Positions 7,097-19,415 are shown, counted from the stretch's first letter. The stretch: DNA of 64,000 nucleotides from Sinobacterium caligoides (GCF_003752585.1 NZ_RKHR01000003.1:868001-932000); one strand, 5' to 3'. The notes: a model not told the origin generated them from the sequence alone. Numbers and translations: made by a program.

Positions 7097-8533
7097 ATGA
7101 ATCAACATACAGTAGAAAAAATCGGCGGCACCTCCATGAGTCACTACGAGGCCATACGCGACAATATTATTCTGCAGCCCGTTGATGGCAATCTGTACCA
7201 GCGGGTTTTTGTCGTCTCAGCCTATGGCGGTATTACTGACGCGTTACTCGAACACAAAAAGTCCGGTCAGCCAGGGGTCTTTGGCCTTTTTCGCACCAGC
7301 CAAAGTAACGAAAGCTGGGAGACAGCTCTTGAGCAGCTTCGCGGCAAAATGCAACAGATCAACCTCGACTTATTTGGCGAGACTCAATTGCTCGCAGAAG
7401 CTAACCAGTTCCTCGGTGAACGCCTAGACGACGCTGAACGCTGCCTGCTCGACTTACAAAACCTCTGTGCACACGGTCACTTCGATCTCGAAGCGCACCT
7501 ATTAACGGTCCGCGAGATGCTAGCAAGTATCGGCGAGGCACACAGCGCCTATAACACCGCCAAACTGCTACAGCGTGACGATGTTAACGCCGTCTTCGTC
7601 GACCTCAGTGGCTGGAACACGCCTCAGCATCTCCCTTTAGACGAGCGCATACTGCTTGCTTTTAAGGATATAGACCTACAAACCCAGCTACCTATTGTCA
7701 CCGGTTACACCCATAGTGCCGAGGGGTTAATGGCAAGTTTCGATCGCGGCTACAGTGAGATGACCTTCAGTCGCATCGCTGTACTCACCGAAGCGAAGGA
7801 GGCCGTTATTCACAAAGAATACCACCTCAGTAGTGCCGATCCTCGCCTCGTCTCTGAGAGCAAGGCCGTCCCTATCGGCCGCACTAATTACGATGTCGCC
7901 GACCAACTGGCCAACCTCGGCATGGAGGCTATTCACCCCAAAGCCGCCAAGGGCATGCGTCAGCAATCTATTCCTCTACGCGTTAAAAACACCTTCGACC
8001 CACTGCACACTGGCACCCTGATCACCGACGATTATGTGAGCACAAAGCCCTGCGTAGAGATTATCGCCGGCTGTAAAGGTGTCTATGCGCTAGAGCTATT
8101 TGATCAAGAGATGATGGGGTCCCTCGATCAATATGATCGCGATATTCTCGCCACAATCAAGCAGTACAAGGGCGATATCGTCACCAAAGATATCAACGCC
8201 AACACCATCACGCACTACCTCTCAACCAACCTAAAAACGGTCAAACGCATTCAGGCAGCCCTCGAAAAGCTTTACCCCGACGCCGAGTATAATGTACGAA
8301 AAGTGGCTGTTGTCTCTGCAATTGGCAGCAATATGAAGGTTCCCGGCATACTGGCACAGGCTGTTCGTGCTATTGCCTCAACCAACATCTCGGTGCTTGC
8401 CATGCATCAATCCATGCGTCAGGTTGATATGCAGTTTATTCTCGAGGAGAGCGATTATGACCAGGCTGTACAAAGCTTGCACAGCGCGTTAGTTGAGGTA
8501 CACAACCACGGCGTAGCCATCTGTGCCGCATAA
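7097..8533 (+). CDS. ask: Aspartate kinase, ectoine-associated type (Ask_Ect)
   Basis: This 478-residue enzyme phosphorylates L-aspartate, the first step to aspartate semialdehyde. It starts with VEKIGGTSMSHYEAI, then VFVVSAYGGITDALLEHKKS and a long insert GQPGVFGLFRT...GHFDLEAHLLTVREMLASIGEAHSA, features of the specialised aspartokinase linked to ectoine clusters rather than of LysC, ThrA or MetL. Two ACT-like regions follow (VYALELFD... and VAVVSAIGSNMKVPG...). In other bacteria this isoform escapes normal feedback and feeds ectABC, but no ectABC lies in this window. No strong ribosome binding site precedes the ATG. The gene ends facing the sensor kinase gene. Confidence 0.9.
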   Translation: MNQHTVEKIGGTSMSHYEAIRDNIILQPVDGNLYQRVFVVSAYGGITDALLEHKKSGQPGVFGLFRTSQSNESWETALEQLRGKMQQINLDLFGETQLLAEANQFLGERLDDAERCLLDLQNLCAHGHFDLEAHLLTVREMLASIGEAHSAYNTAKLLQRDDVNAVFVDLSGWNTPQHLPLDERILLAFKDIDLQTQLPIVTGYTHSAEGLMASFDRGYSEMTFSRIAVLTEAKEAVIHKEYHLSSADPRLVSESKAVPIGRTNYDVADQLANLGMEAIHPKAAKGMRQQSIPLRVKNTFDPLHTGTLITDDYVSTKPCVEIIAGCKGVYALELFDQEMMGSLDQYDRDILATIKQYKGDIVTKDINANTITHYLSTNLKTVKRIQAALEKLYPDAEYNVRKVAVVSAIGSNMKVPGILAQAVRAIASTNISVLAMHQSMRQVDMQFILEESDYDQAVQSLHSALVEVHNHGVAICAA

Positions 8534-8559
8534 ATACACCTAAAGCTGTAATGACTTAA

Positions 8560-8601
8560 GGAACACAAGGTTTAGCTAACTAACGTAAGCTTTGTGATTC
8601 C
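8560..8601. terminator. Imperfect hairpin between converging genes
   Basis: GGAACACAA (8560-8568) pairs with TTGTGATTCC (8592-8601) with one bulged A. It lies between the aspartokinase stop and the stop of the oppositely oriented kinase, so it may serve both. Confidence 0.35.
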
Positions 8602-8606
8602 CTCAG

Positions 8607-10967
8607 TTAATTGCGCTTAATACGCTCTATCACCTGCTGAATGATCGGCTCGCTAATCGGCTTAGCCATCACTTCATCCATTCCGCTGGCATAACAGCGC
8701 TGAGTGTGCTCCGGCAGTGCATGGGCGGTAAACGCTACAATAGGCTTTCTCGCCACACCTTGTTGACGCTCAAACCGGCGAATCTGCTCCGTTGCACAAT
8801 AGCCATCAAGCACCGGCATCTCACAATCCATCAAGACTAACTGAAAGCTTTCATGCCTGCTTTTATACATTTCTACCGCTTTACGCCCATTTTCAACAAT
8901 CGTTACCTGATGGTTATTCTTCTCTAACATTTTCTGTATAACCAATTGATTAACTTTATTATCCTCTGCAACCAACACGCTTAGCCGAGCCGCCCCCGGT
9001 CGTGCGAGTGCCCCCCTCTGCTCCATATCATCGACACTACTCATCAGACAGGTCGGCGTTAGCGGTAATACAAACCAGAAATTAGAACCGACACCTTGGG
9101 TACTACTAAAGGCGATCTCCCCACCCATCATCTGCACCAACTTATTACAGATATACAAACCCAGCCCCGTCCCACCAAGGCGATGATGCACATCTGCACC
9201 TCCCTGCTCGAACGGCGCAAATAACTTCTGCTGATCAGCCTTATCAATCCCCGTGCCGGTATCCTCGACATTGAATTTCACCCGCGCTCCTTGCATGCTC
9301 AACCTCAGCACGACGTGACCACCGGCAGTAAACTTAATCGCATTATTTAACAGGTTACTCGCGACCTGCCACACCCTCTGAGCGTCGCCAATAACATACT
9401 CCGGAACGTCATCCTCAACTCGGCAAACAATATCTACCCCCTTAGTTATTGCCTGAGCCTCAATAACAAACAGCACATCATGTGCGAGTTCATGTAAGTT
9501 AAAGGGATCATGATTTAACTCAGATTTATTCGCATCGATCTTTGCCGAGTCTAAGATCTCACTAATAACACCTAGTAGCGACTGCCCTGACTGGTAAATA
9601 ACATCATTATAATGACGCTGCACAGGGTCGGTTAAGCGTTCACGCAACAATTCAGACATACCTAAGATACCGTTCATCGGTGTCCTTAGTTCATGGCTAA
9701 CATGGGCGATAAATTCACTCTTCGCATTACTTTCAGCTCGCGCTTCCTCTTCTTTCAGGCTGATATGATTAATTCTCGCCGCCAACGCAAAGGCTAATAA
9801 CACCATCTCAGTAATACTGCTGACACGCAGCCATACCCAGACATTATTCATTTCCACAATATCCATATCCAGTGCTGCCGACGATACCAGCGAAGCTAGA
9901 ATGCATAACAGCAACCACGCCAAAGTAAAGTAGCGGGCATAAAAGCTACCGTTATACCAGCTGTAGGCGCCGACACATAATAGTGATGGAAAAGCGATCA
10001 ACGCGACAATAGCACCGAAAGAGTGACTGAGATTCATCGGCAGGAATACGCTACTACAAGTACTAGCAAGACTTAATAACGCCAAAAAACACAGTAAATA
10101 AAAGCTCCCATTACGCTTGCGCTGCAAATCAAGAAAGAAAATAGTAAACAATACCGCCGTTAACACCGGCGCCCCAGTGAAAACACCGAGTGCATAGTGG
10201 TTAAACCACATGTTATCCGGCCATAAATATTCAAACGCCACACCCTCTGCCACGCCGATCAACATACCAACAGAAGTAATAAACAAGACATAAAAAAAGT
10301 AGGCCGACTGACCCGTCGACAGCCATAGAAATAGGTTAAATAACACCATAATCAATACGGTGCCGTAATACATACCTCGAACAAACCGCAGTTCAGAAAT
10401 CGTATTAAGCAACTTACGCTCAGAACTAAAGACCAGCGGTAAATCTAAGAAACCTTGATGCTCAACGCGAAAGAGGAATGTATAGTGGCTATTTGGCTCT
10501 AGGTTAAAAGGGTAGTAAAGATCCGTATGACGAATCGGCCGCTTAGAGAAAGCCTCCAATAACCCTAGACTTAACTGACTAACGACCTCACCATCACGAA
10601 TAATAGTGAGCTGAGCATGGTTAACATTGCCATTCCTGACCCCTAGCACCCAGGGCTCCGTTAACACATCCTTAGTAACCAAGCTCACCTCAAACCACTG
10701 CACATTATTAACCGAACCAAGCGCTACATTCTCATCGAGAGCAACCTGCCACGGTAGTGATTCCGAGCGTGCAAACACCTCCCTCGCTTGTAAAGTCTCG
10801 ATTTCAGGGAAATAACGCACTTTATTACCAACAGCTAAGTAGCCGGTATCTTGTACGGCAGCATCAAAAACAAGGGGCTCAGGTTGTTGTTCCGCACTGG
10901 CTGTGACGATATAAAATAGAGAAATTAATACACCGAGTGCTCGAACTAAGGTACTGACTATAGGCAC
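8607..10967 (-). CDS. Hybrid sensor histidine kinase with 7TMR-DISM sensor
   Basis: This 786-residue protein has a signal peptide (residues 1-25) and a periplasmic 7TMR-DISMED2-type beta domain to about residue 185. Seven transmembrane segments follow (about 195-400), then a HisKA domain with phospho-acceptor H425 in HVSHELRTP and an HATPase domain (N box LLNNAIKF, G boxes DTGTGI and GGTGLGL). A fused receiver carries D714 in [13 protein letters not shown]. It therefore senses an extracytoplasmic ligand, often a carbohydrate in this family, and relays phosphate internally. No separate response regulator or HPt gene is adjacent, so its partner must be encoded elsewhere. A small dyad (AAGCTG/CAGCTT, 11026-11043) lies upstream in the promoter region shared with csdA. 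Confidence 0.92.
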   Translation of the reverse strand: MPIVSTLVRALGVLISLFYIVTASAEQQPEPLVFDAAVQDTGYLAVGNKVRYFPEIETLQAREVFARSESLPWQVALDENVALGSVNNVQWFEVSLVTKDVLTEPWVLGVRNGNVNHAQLTIIRDGEVVSQLSLGLLEAFSKRPIRHTDLYYPFNLEPNSHYTFLFRVEHQGFLDLPLVFSSERKLLNTISELRFVRGMYYGTVLIMVLFNLFLWLSTGQSAYFFYVLFITSVGMLIGVAEGVAFEYLWPDNMWFNHYALGVFTGAPVLTAVLFTIFFLDLQRKRNGSFYLLCFLALLSLASTCSSVFLPMNLSHSFGAIVALIAFPSLLCVGAYSWYNGSFYARYFTLAWLLLCILASLVSSAALDMDIVEMNNVWVWLRVSSITEMVLLAFALAARINHISLKEEEARAESNAKSEFIAHVSHELRTPMNGILGMSELLRERLTDPVQRHYNDVIYQSGQSLLGVISEILDSAKIDANKSELNHDPFNLHELAHDVLFVIEAQAITKGVDIVCRVEDDVPEYVIGDAQRVWQVASNLLNNAIKFTAGGHVVLRLSMQGARVKFNVEDTGTGIDKADQQKLFAPFEQGGADVHHRLGGTGLGLYICNKLVQMMGGEIAFSSTQGVGSNFWFVLPLTPTCLMSSVDDMEQRGALARPGAARLSVLVAEDNKVNQLVIQKMLEKNNHQVTIVENGRKAVEMYKSRHESFQLVLMDCEMPVLDGYCATEQIRRFERQQGVARKPIVAFTAHALPEHTQRCYASGMDEVMAKPISEPIIQQVIERIKRN

Positions 10968-11201
10968 GATAACGGGTACTCCTCACCCAAAGCAATCACC
11001 AAAAGTTGGCTTATAATTATTATACAAGCTGGTTAAGCAGCTTAATTAAAGGAGATAAAAAATAGCCTCTTAGCAAATCTATCATACTCATGCCTTTATT
11101 CAAATCGACCATGCAAAATTGATAACTCGCCACTAATCTACATACCTATACCCATTTCTTGTTATCATTCATCTCCATACTTAAATCACACCGATCTGCC
11201 A

Positions 11202-12437
11202 ATGCCTCATTCAACACCTAACCCATGGCGTCACCACTTCCCCCTTATCGACCAACCGTCCTGTGATGTTAACAGGTTAAGTTATCTAGATAGTGCCGCC
11301 ACCAGTCAAAAGCCACAATGCGTTATTGACGCAATAGAGCAGTACTATCGGCACTATAACGCCAATGTACACCGTGCCGCCCACACCCTTTCTGCCCGGT
11401 CAACCAGTGCTTATGAGGACTGTCGTGACAAAGTCGCGGATTTTATTGGCGCCAATGAAAGCAATGAGGTCATTTTTACTAGCGGCACGACCGAAGGTTT
11501 TAACTTACTCGCCAACACCCTTCCCTATGTTGAGGGTCAACGCTGGCAGGAAGGCGACGAGGTAATCCTCTCAACGTTAGAGCACCACGCCAACATTGTC
11601 CCCTGGCAAATGCTGGCAGAGCGTCTAGGGCTAGTGATAAAAGTTATCCCCCTAGACTGCAATGGCGACCTCTCAATTCCCCATTACCAAGCGCTCCTCG
11701 GCCCACGCACACGCCTGGTCAGCCTCACTCACGTATCAAACACCCTTGGCACTATCAACCCTATCAAAGAGCTTACACGATTAGCACACGCCAACAGTAG
11801 CCTCGTCGCCATCGACGGTGCGCAGGCATGTGCCCACCTCGACATTGATGTACAAGAGATTGGCTGTGACTTTTACCTGTTTTCTGGTCATAAAATGTAC
11901 GCACCAACGGGTAGTGGTATCTTGTGGGGAAAATATCCATTATTAAACCTTCTACCGCCTTGGCAAGGCGGCGGTGAAATGATCAAAACGGTTAGCTTTG
12001 AGAAGGTTCAATATAATCAGCTGCCCTATCGCCTGGAGGCCGGCACACCAAACATTAGCGCCATCATTGGGCTCGGCGCCGCCATTGATTACCTCAGTAG
12101 CATCGACCGACAGCAGGTCTTACGTTATGAGCAAAAACTATGCAGTAGCGCAAAAACTCAGCTTGCCGACATTGAGGGCATCAACATTATTGGTGAACCT
12201 AAAGTTCAGGGCAGTTTGTTTTCTTTCCTAATAGATGGCTGCGAGCCTAGTGACATAGCAACTCTGTTAGATGAGCAGGGTGTCGCCGTTCGTAGCGGCC
12301 ACCACTGCACACAACCCTTGATGACCTCGCTCAACCTTACCGGCACCGTACGCGCATCCTTTGCCCTCTATAACAACGAGGACGACGTTAACGCTCTCGT
12401 TACTGCCGTCCATAAAGCTTGTGAGTTATTGTTATGA
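11202..12437 (+). CDS. csdA: Cysteine desulfurase CsdA (SufS-like)
   Basis: This 411-residue PLP enzyme removes sulfur from cysteine and holds it as a persulfide. It shows the group II (SufS/CsdA) features: YLDSAATSQKP near the N-terminus, HRAAHTLSARST, the PLP-binding K231 in FSGHKMYAPTG, and the catalytic C369 in RSGHHCTQPL. Its stop overlaps the start of csdE by four bases (ATGA), so the two are translationally coupled. The acceptor CsdE follows directly and tcdA lies 1.5 kb downstream on the other strand. This matches the CsdA-CsdE-TcdA set that works with cyclic t6A modification of tRNA. No other suf or isc genes are present. Confidence 0.93.
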   Translation: MPHSTPNPWRHHFPLIDQPSCDVNRLSYLDSAATSQKPQCVIDAIEQYYRHYNANVHRAAHTLSARSTSAYEDCRDKVADFIGANESNEVIFTSGTTEGFNLLANTLPYVEGQRWQEGDEVILSTLEHHANIVPWQMLAERLGLVIKVIPLDCNGDLSIPHYQALLGPRTRLVSLTHVSNTLGTINPIKELTRLAHANSSLVAIDGAQACAHLDIDVQEIGCDFYLFSGHKMYAPTGSGILWGKYPLLNLLPPWQGGGEMIKTVSFEKVQYNQLPYRLEAGTPNISAIIGLGAAIDYLSSIDRQQVLRYEQKLCSSAKTQLADIEGINIIGEPKVQGSLFSFLIDGCEPSDIATLLDEQGVAVRSGHHCTQPLMTSLNLTGTVRASFALYNNEDDVNALVTAVHKACELLL

Positions 12438-12904
12438 CACACCTAATCACTCAACCATCAGCTTCGGGGCAGCTAGCGGCCCTGGCGCAGCAATCTCCAC
12501 TCGGCCAAACAATCAACGACAGCCAACTGATCACGCAGATGAATAACTGCCCCGACTGGGAGTCTCGCTACCGCATCATCATGCAGCTCGGCAAACAACT
12601 CCCTCCACTACCCACCGAGCTTCGAACCCCTGAATCCGAGATTCATGGCTGCGAAAGTGATGTATGGCTGGTCGTGGCCCAATATAAAGAACACTACTAT
12701 ATACTCGCCGATAGCCGTGCCAGAATCGTCAAAGGACTAATCGCAGCAGTTATATGTGCGCTTCAAGGTAAAAGTACCGAGGCAATACTCAGCTTCGATC
12801 TACCGGATTACTTCCGTCAGCTGTCTTTAGAGAAGCATCTGACACCCTCACGCAGCAATGGCCTAGCCAGCATCATTGAAACGATCAAAAATAGCGTTCA
12901 ATAA
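12434..12904 (+). CDS. csdE: Sulfur acceptor protein CsdE (SufE family)
   Basis: This 156-residue SufE-fold protein should accept persulfide sulfur from CsdA. The acceptor cysteine is C73 in EIHGCESDVWLV, the hallmark SufE motif, and NNCPDWESRYRIIMQLGKQLP is the conserved N-terminal helix. The length is slightly above the E. coli CsdE norm because of a Gln/Ser-rich N-terminal extension. The start overlaps the csdA stop. Confidence 0.92.
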   Translation: MTHLITQPSASGQLAALAQQSPLGQTINDSQLITQMNNCPDWESRYRIIMQLGKQLPPLPTELRTPESEIHGCESDVWLVVAQYKEHYYILADSRARIVKGLIAAVICALQGKSTEAILSFDLPDYFRQLSLEKHLTPSRSNGLASIIETIKNSVQ

Positions 12905-13023
12905 CCCCCCCAGATCAAGAAGTGAAGCCGCTATAATCGTAAATACCTATAGCAATAGCATTTCGAATGAATAGACTTGGTGCTCTATAATTATCGAGCA
13001 ACCCGCGTCACTACGGAGTGAAT

Positions 13024-13908
13024 ATGCCTCTGCCCCGCCTTATGATCCTTTTTTCTTTACTTTGCAGCCACTTTACCTATGCAGGCCCCGCTGAGCAGAC
13101 AGTAAGCAAGCCCGTAATCGGCTCTACCGCCAACTTCCTCGTGGACGGCCATACAGTATTTCGAGCCCGTATTGATACTGGAGCCTCACGTACCTCGATA
13201 AATGCCAGCGACATCAAAGTCATTGATGGCGCAGCTAAAATGCGTGATAACGTCGGTAAAGAAGTTGAGTTTACGATTATCAACGCCAAGGGAAAAGAAA
13301 GCCGGCAGCGAGCCCGCATTCAAAAAGTCATCCTAATCAAGACGCCACAAGGTAGAGAATCACGCTACCTCGTACCCTTACAGCTGACCTGGAACGGTGT
13401 CACCAGCTCTGTCGACGCCAATTTGCGCGATCGCTCAAACATGAACTATAAGCTATTGATTGGTCGGGACTGGCTGGATAGCAATGCCGTTGTCGATGTC
13501 AACCCGAAGCGAACCATCGGCGAAATATCGAACTTCCTTATCGAAAACGACCTCGAATTCGAAGCTCGCATCGATACAGGGGCCGCCTCAACCTCGATTA
13601 ACGCCCATAACATCCGCATCAGCAACGAGTCGCCGAGCATGCTCGATAACATCGGCAAGAAGATTAGCTTCGACCTGATCAACGCTGATGGGCACTCAAT
13701 AACCGTGCACACCACTATCGCCAAAGTAGTCGACATCACCAACGCGCTCGGCACTGAATATCGCTACAAAGTTCCACTCAAGATCAAGTGGCAAGGTGAG
13801 ACGGAGATTCTCAACATCAACCTCCGCGACCGCTCTAAGCTCACTTACATGTTACTCATTGGTCGCGACTGGATTGGCCGTAATGTCATCGTCGATGTTA
13901 ACGACTAG
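13024..13908 (+). CDS. Secreted tandem retropepsin-like aspartic protease
   Basis: This 294-residue protein begins with a signal peptide (residues 1-20). It consists of two copies of a RimB/Zn_protease (PF05618)-type retropepsin domain. Copy 1 has D51-T-G-A in ARIDTGASRTSINA and copy 2 has D184-T-G-A in ARIDTGAASTSINA. Each copy ends with LRDRS...LLIGRDW and VDVN. Members of the family are normally single domains that pair as homodimers; here both halves are in one chain, as in pepsin, and both keep the catalytic Asp. GGAG lies 6 bases before the ATG at 13024, which is preferred to the GTG at 13018. It sits between csdE and tcdA. The substrate is unknown, and the PF05618 name zinc protease is a misnomer. 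Confidence 0.85.
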   Translation: MPLPRLMILFSLLCSHFTYAGPAEQTVSKPVIGSTANFLVDGHTVFRARIDTGASRTSINASDIKVIDGAAKMRDNVGKEVEFTIINAKGKESRQRARIQKVILIKTPQGRESRYLVPLQLTWNGVTSSVDANLRDRSNMNYKLLIGRDWLDSNAVVDVNPKRTIGEISNFLIENDLEFEARIDTGAASTSINAHNIRISNESPSMLDNIGKKISFDLINADGHSITVHTTIAKVVDITNALGTEYRYKVPLKIKWQGETEILNINLRDRSKLTYMLLIGRDWIGRNVIVDVND

Positions 13909-13933
13909 AAGGCCATAAATAAGAGCAGAGCCG

Positions 13934-14764
13934 CTACTTTGCTGCGCTTTGCTCTTCCTTCTTTTTCAACGCCTCTTGCTTTCTCAAAGCGTCTTTCAGC
14001 ATCAGCTTCTCCAAAATCTTAGCCACCGCCGCAAAGGCAAAACTCGCCGTGACTACCGTCGCCGCGCCGAAGCCTCCGGAACAATCTAAACGCACCCCGT
14101 CTTGCATGACCGCCTTGGTATCACAGGCCGAGCCATCGGGCTGCGGATAACGTAACTTCTCCGTTGAATAAACACAGGGGACAGAAAAGTTTCGCGTCTT
14201 GCTGAAGTTGTAGTGTCGGCGAAGTAATCCCTTTACCTTTTTGGCTAACGGGTCGTTGACGGTCTTGGTGAGGTCGACAACAGTAATCTGTGTTGGGTCG
14301 ATCTGCCCACCTGCTGCCCCCGTTGTCACAATCCCCACTTTCTGGCGCTTACAGTGAGCGATTAAACGCGCTTTATTATTGGCACTATCGATAGCGTCTA
14401 GAACATAGTCATAACGCTTATCGATATACTCAAAGAGCGTATCCTCAGTGATAAAATCATCGATCACACGGACATCACACTCAGGGTTGATCTGCCTGAT
14501 ACGTGCCGCCATCACCTCAACCTTAGATTGACCAATCGTGTCGACAAGAGCATGTATCTGCCGATTAGTATTGGTGACGCATATATCATCCATATCGATC
14601 AAGGTAATCGTACCAATACCACTACGTGCTAATGCTTCCGCAGCCCAGGACCCCACGCCACCAATACCGACCACGCAGACGTGCGAGCGCAAGAACAAAG
14701 CTGCACTATCTTTGCCATAGAGGCGGCCGATGCCGCCGAACCGCTGCTGATAAGAGTCCACCAT
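13934..14764 (-). CDS. tcdA: tRNA threonylcarbamoyladenosine dehydratase TcdA
   Basis: This 276-residue E1-like ATP-dependent enzyme closes t6A37 of tRNA to its cyclic form. RFGGIGRLYG opens the protein, the nucleotide-binding VVGIGGVGSWAAEALARSG and DMDDICVTNTNRQ follow, and the C-terminal half has the Cys-containing loops found in TcdA (CSGGFGAATVV). The length fits E. coli TcdA (CsdL). It converges on the csdA-csdE-retropepsin group and functionally belongs with CsdA and CsdE. The ATG at 14764 is used; the frame extends one GTG codon further. The tail is Lys/Glu-rich. Confidence 0.93.
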   Translation of the reverse strand: MVDSYQQRFGGIGRLYGKDSAALFLRSHVCVVGIGGVGSWAAEALARSGIGTITLIDMDDICVTNTNRQIHALVDTIGQSKVEVMAARIRQINPECDVRVIDDFITEDTLFEYIDKRYDYVLDAIDSANNKARLIAHCKRQKVGIVTTGAAGGQIDPTQITVVDLTKTVNDPLAKKVKGLLRRHYNFSKTRNFSVPCVYSTEKLRYPQPDGSACDTKAVMQDGVRLDCSGGFGAATVVTASFAFAAVAKILEKLMLKDALRKQEALKKKEEQSAAK

Positions 14765-14852
14765 CACATCACACCATTTAGAGAAGAGTCACCGGAATGA
14801 GCGGCATTATACCCAGATAGCACAGCACCACCAATAAGGGCCAACGCTGTGG

Positions 14853-15464
14853 CTAATCCTTACCTAAATTCTGAATCAATATCTGCGTTGCCATATCAAT
14901 CATTCCCTCACGTGCACCTCTATCCACATAGATGCCATCAATAAGCAGTCGGCTCAAACCATGTAAACAGGCCCAGACGACCTGGGAGTAACGCAACGCA
15001 TCGGCAGTCATCGGTAGCACACCCTCTCGCTGCCACTGCTCAACCGTCTTAACAAAGCCTTTAAACGCTGCATATGACACCTCTTTCAAGGAGTCCGATG
15101 CTGCTGCCTGCTTCCAAATTTCTCGACCAAACATTAAGTCATAGTAGGCAGAATGCTCCATCGCAAAGTCAATATAGGCGGCGACATAGGCTCGCATACG
15201 CAGCTCATGGCAACCACTACTTAAGCGAGCGACCCGCCCGAGGATCTCGGTATAGTGAATAAACCCATCCTCTGCTACCGCACAGAGTAACGCCTGCTTA
15301 CTATCAAAGTGATGATAAAGTGCTGTACGCGACACCCCCACTCGATCAGCAAGCTTACGCATACTAATGCCTTCGAAGCCAAGTTCATCGATCATCTCAA
15401 CCGCCTCATCGAGGAGGCTGCGGCGTAGATCCCCATGATGGTATGTTTTCTTTATGGTTGTCAT
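14853..15464 (-). CDS. TetR-family transcription regulator
   Basis: This 203-residue repressor has an N-terminal HTH (ISMRKLADRVGVSRTALYHHFDSKQALL) and an alpha-helical ligand-binding domain of the TetR_C_33-like type. It is divergent from fadH, and an extended 23-bp dyad lies 18-40 bases upstream of its start, overlapping the shared promoter. It therefore probably represses both itself and fadH, with an acyl-CoA or fatty acid as a likely inducer. That ligand is inferred from the neighbour only. Confidence 0.9.
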   Translation of the reverse strand: MTTIKKTYHHGDLRRSLLDEAVEMIDELGFEGISMRKLADRVGVSRTALYHHFDSKQALLCAVAEDGFIHYTEILGRVARLSSGCHELRMRAYVAAYIDFAMEHSAYYDLMFGREIWKQAAASDSLKEVSYAAFKGFVKTVEQWQREGVLPMTADALRYSQVVWACLHGLSRLLIDGIYVDRGAREGMIDMATQILIQNLGKD

Positions 15465-15477
15465 AGGCTCAATTTAG

Positions 15478-17628
<2,151 letters not shown>

Positions 17629-17639
17629 CTATAGCGACT

Positions 17640-17664
17640 AGGCCTCTCTCTTCTTGAGAGGCCT
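17640..17664 (+). terminator. Hairpin after fadH
   Basis: AGGCCTCTC (17640-17648) pairs perfectly with GAGAGGCCT (17656-17664) around TCTTCTT and is followed by a pyrimidine-rich stretch, 12 bases past the stop. Confidence 0.6.
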
Positions 17665-17708
17665 CCCTCTTTCGATAAGCTATTTTTGATGAGCCATGAT
17701 AGAGCCAT

Positions 17709-17741
17709 AAAAAAAGCGAGCCAGCTTAAAGCTAAACTCGC
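17709..17741 (-). terminator. Rho-independent terminator of pyrBI
   Basis: Read on the minus strand, GCGAGTTTAGC pairs with GCTGGCTCGC with a small mismatch and is followed by seven T residues. It lies about 35 bases beyond the pyrI stop. Confidence 0.75.
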
Positions 17742-17774
17742 CCTACAACTAACTGTATCTAGGTTAAATCACCC

Positions 17775-18233
17775 TTAGAGCAACTCTTTAAATACGCGTG
17801 GCTGGTAACTCTTCTCACAGTAGTGGCAACTCAAGTTAACCACCTCCGCTCTCACCTTGACGTGGAATCGACTGCTCACCTGCTCCTCATGGGTAATACA
17901 GTTGCTATTGGGGCAACTCAATACCCCCACCACCGTCTCTGGCAGGTTTACTGTATACTTATCAACTACATTATAATTATCAATGACGTTGATCGTCGCC
18001 TCACCAGCAAACAGAGAAAGCTGATTGGCTTGCTCGCGGGTAAACTGGGTATTCTCAATCTTAATGATATCTTTACGGTCGCCGCTAGCCGTGCGGAGAT
18101 TCAGACCTATCGTTATACAATCAGGTTTATCCGTTAACTGGAAAAACTTCAGTATTCTAATGCCCATTCCCTGCGGAATATGGTCGATCACAGTACCGAC
18201 CTCAATTGCCCGAACCTGCATTTTATTTGGCAT
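17775..18233 (-). CDS. pyrI: Aspartate carbamoyltransferase regulatory chain
   Basis: This 152-residue regulatory subunit binds CTP/ATP and holds the catalytic trimers together. The allosteric domain ([21 protein letters not shown]) is followed by a zinc domain with CPNSNC and CHYC providing the four cysteine ligands. The length matches E. coli PyrI (153). AGGAGG precedes the ATG at 18233, and the start overlaps the end of pyrB by 11 bases, so the two are co-translated as in the enteric pyrBI operon. Confidence 0.95.
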   Translation of the reverse strand: MPNKMQVRAIEVGTVIDHIPQGMGIRILKFFQLTDKPDCITIGLNLRTASGDRKDIIKIENTQFTREQANQLSLFAGEATINVIDNYNVVDKYTVNLPETVVGVLSCPNSNCITHEEQVSSRFHVKVRAEVVNLSCHYCEKSYQPRVFKELL

Positions 18234-19158
18234 CACACACCTCCTCTTTGAGCACTAAGCTCAGTAGCGCTTGACGTGCATAGACGCCGTTTTGAGCCTG
18301 CTGAAAGTAATAAGCGTAGGGCGTCTTATCGACATCCGTGGTGATCTCATCGACCCGAGGCAACGGGTGCAAGACTTTAAGGTTGTCCTTCACCCCTGCC
18401 AACATAGTGGCGTTTAGCACATACTTCGACTTCATATGCTGATATTCCGTCGGATCAAAACGCTCCTTCTGCACCCGCGTTACATAGAGGATATCCAGCT
18501 CAGGTAGTAATTCGTCAAACTCATCAAGCTTAGTAAACTTTACTCCGCTATCAGTTAGTTGATCACACAAATAGTCAGGCATCTGCAATACGTCAGGCGC
18601 AACAAAGTAAAACTCACAATCGAACAGCGATAACGCCTGCGCGAGCGAATGTACTGTTCTCCCATACTTAAGGTCACCAACGAAGGCAACCTTCAAGCCA
18701 TCAAGCGTCCCCTGGGTTTCATAAATACTGAACAGATCTAGTAACGTTTGCGTCGGATGCTGATTCGCTCCATCACCACCATTAATCACTGGTATATTAG
18801 AAAACTCTGACGCCAACCGAGCCGCCCCCTCCTTTGGATGACGCATGAAGAAGGCGTCAGCATAGGAGCTAATCACTTGCACCGAGTCCGCTAAGGTCTC
18901 GCCCTTCTTCGCCAACGAAGTGTTACCACCAGAGTCAAAGCCAATAAAACTAGCGCCCAGACGCTGCACCGCCGTCTCAAATGATAGCCTCGTGCGTGTC
19001 GAAGCCTCAAAAAAGCAACTGGCGATAATCTTGCCTGCCAGCAGGTTTGGCTGTGGTCGCTCCTTCAGTTGCTTGGCCGTGGAGACAATCAGTTCGAGCT
19101 CGTGCCGGGACAGCTCTGCAATAGAAATAATATCTTTGTTATACAGAGTGTTTTTCAT
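18223..19158 (-). CDS. pyrB: Aspartate carbamoyltransferase catalytic chain
   Basis: This 311-residue enzyme condenses carbamoyl phosphate with aspartate in pyrimidine synthesis. The carbamoyl phosphate site [13 protein letters not shown], the [17 protein letters not shown] block and HPLPRVDEI are all present. It is the E. coli class (catalytic chain about 310 residues paired with PyrI). GAGGTG lies 5 bases before the ATG. The gene diverges from the argF paralog across 257 bases. I did not identify a leader-peptide attenuator. Confidence 0.95.
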   Translation of the reverse strand: MKNTLYNKDIISIAELSRHELELIVSTAKQLKERPQPNLLAGKIIASCFFEASTRTRLSFETAVQRLGASFIGFDSGGNTSLAKKGETLADSVQVISSYADAFFMRHPKEGAARLASEFSNIPVINGGDGANQHPTQTLLDLFSIYETQGTLDGLKVAFVGDLKYGRTVHSLAQALSLFDCEFYFVAPDVLQMPDYLCDQLTDSGVKFTKLDEFDELLPELDILYVTRVQKERFDPTEYQHMKSKYVLNATMLAGVKDNLKVLHPLPRVDEITTDVDKTPYAYYFQQAQNGVYARQALLSLVLKEEVCDAK

Positions 19159-19376
19159 TCAACACCTCACAGTGGTTAGAAGCAGATTCGACGCAGCCGA
19201 TTATAGTCTCGACCGCCCTGTGCTGTCAGGTCTTTGTCGTTATAAATTATCGCTTAATCAGCAAGCAGTGACATTTTTTTTAACCGACTACCACACATCG
19301 TCTAAATATGAAAAGATAGAGGGCTTACTATCGTTGTGCGACTACTTAACTAACTACACAACAAGTAGTAGCTGAT

Positions 19377-19393
19377 TTAGAGCTAAGCTCTAA
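19377..19393. promoter_or_regulatory. 17-bp dyad in the argF leader
   Basis: TTAGAGCT-A-AGCTCTAA is a perfect odd dyad ending 22 bases before the argF ATG. A second short stem (ACTACTT 19341-19347 with AAGTAGT 19363-19369) lies just upstream. They do not match the enteric ARG box, so an RNA leader structure or an unknown regulator is possible. Confidence 0.4.
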
Positions 19394-19415
19394 CAATAAT
19401 TCGCTGGAGCGAGAC

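Noticed and set aside
7097..8533. An ectoine biosynthesis cluster
   Set aside because: Only the aspartokinase is present; no ectA, ectB, ectC or regulator gene lies nearby.
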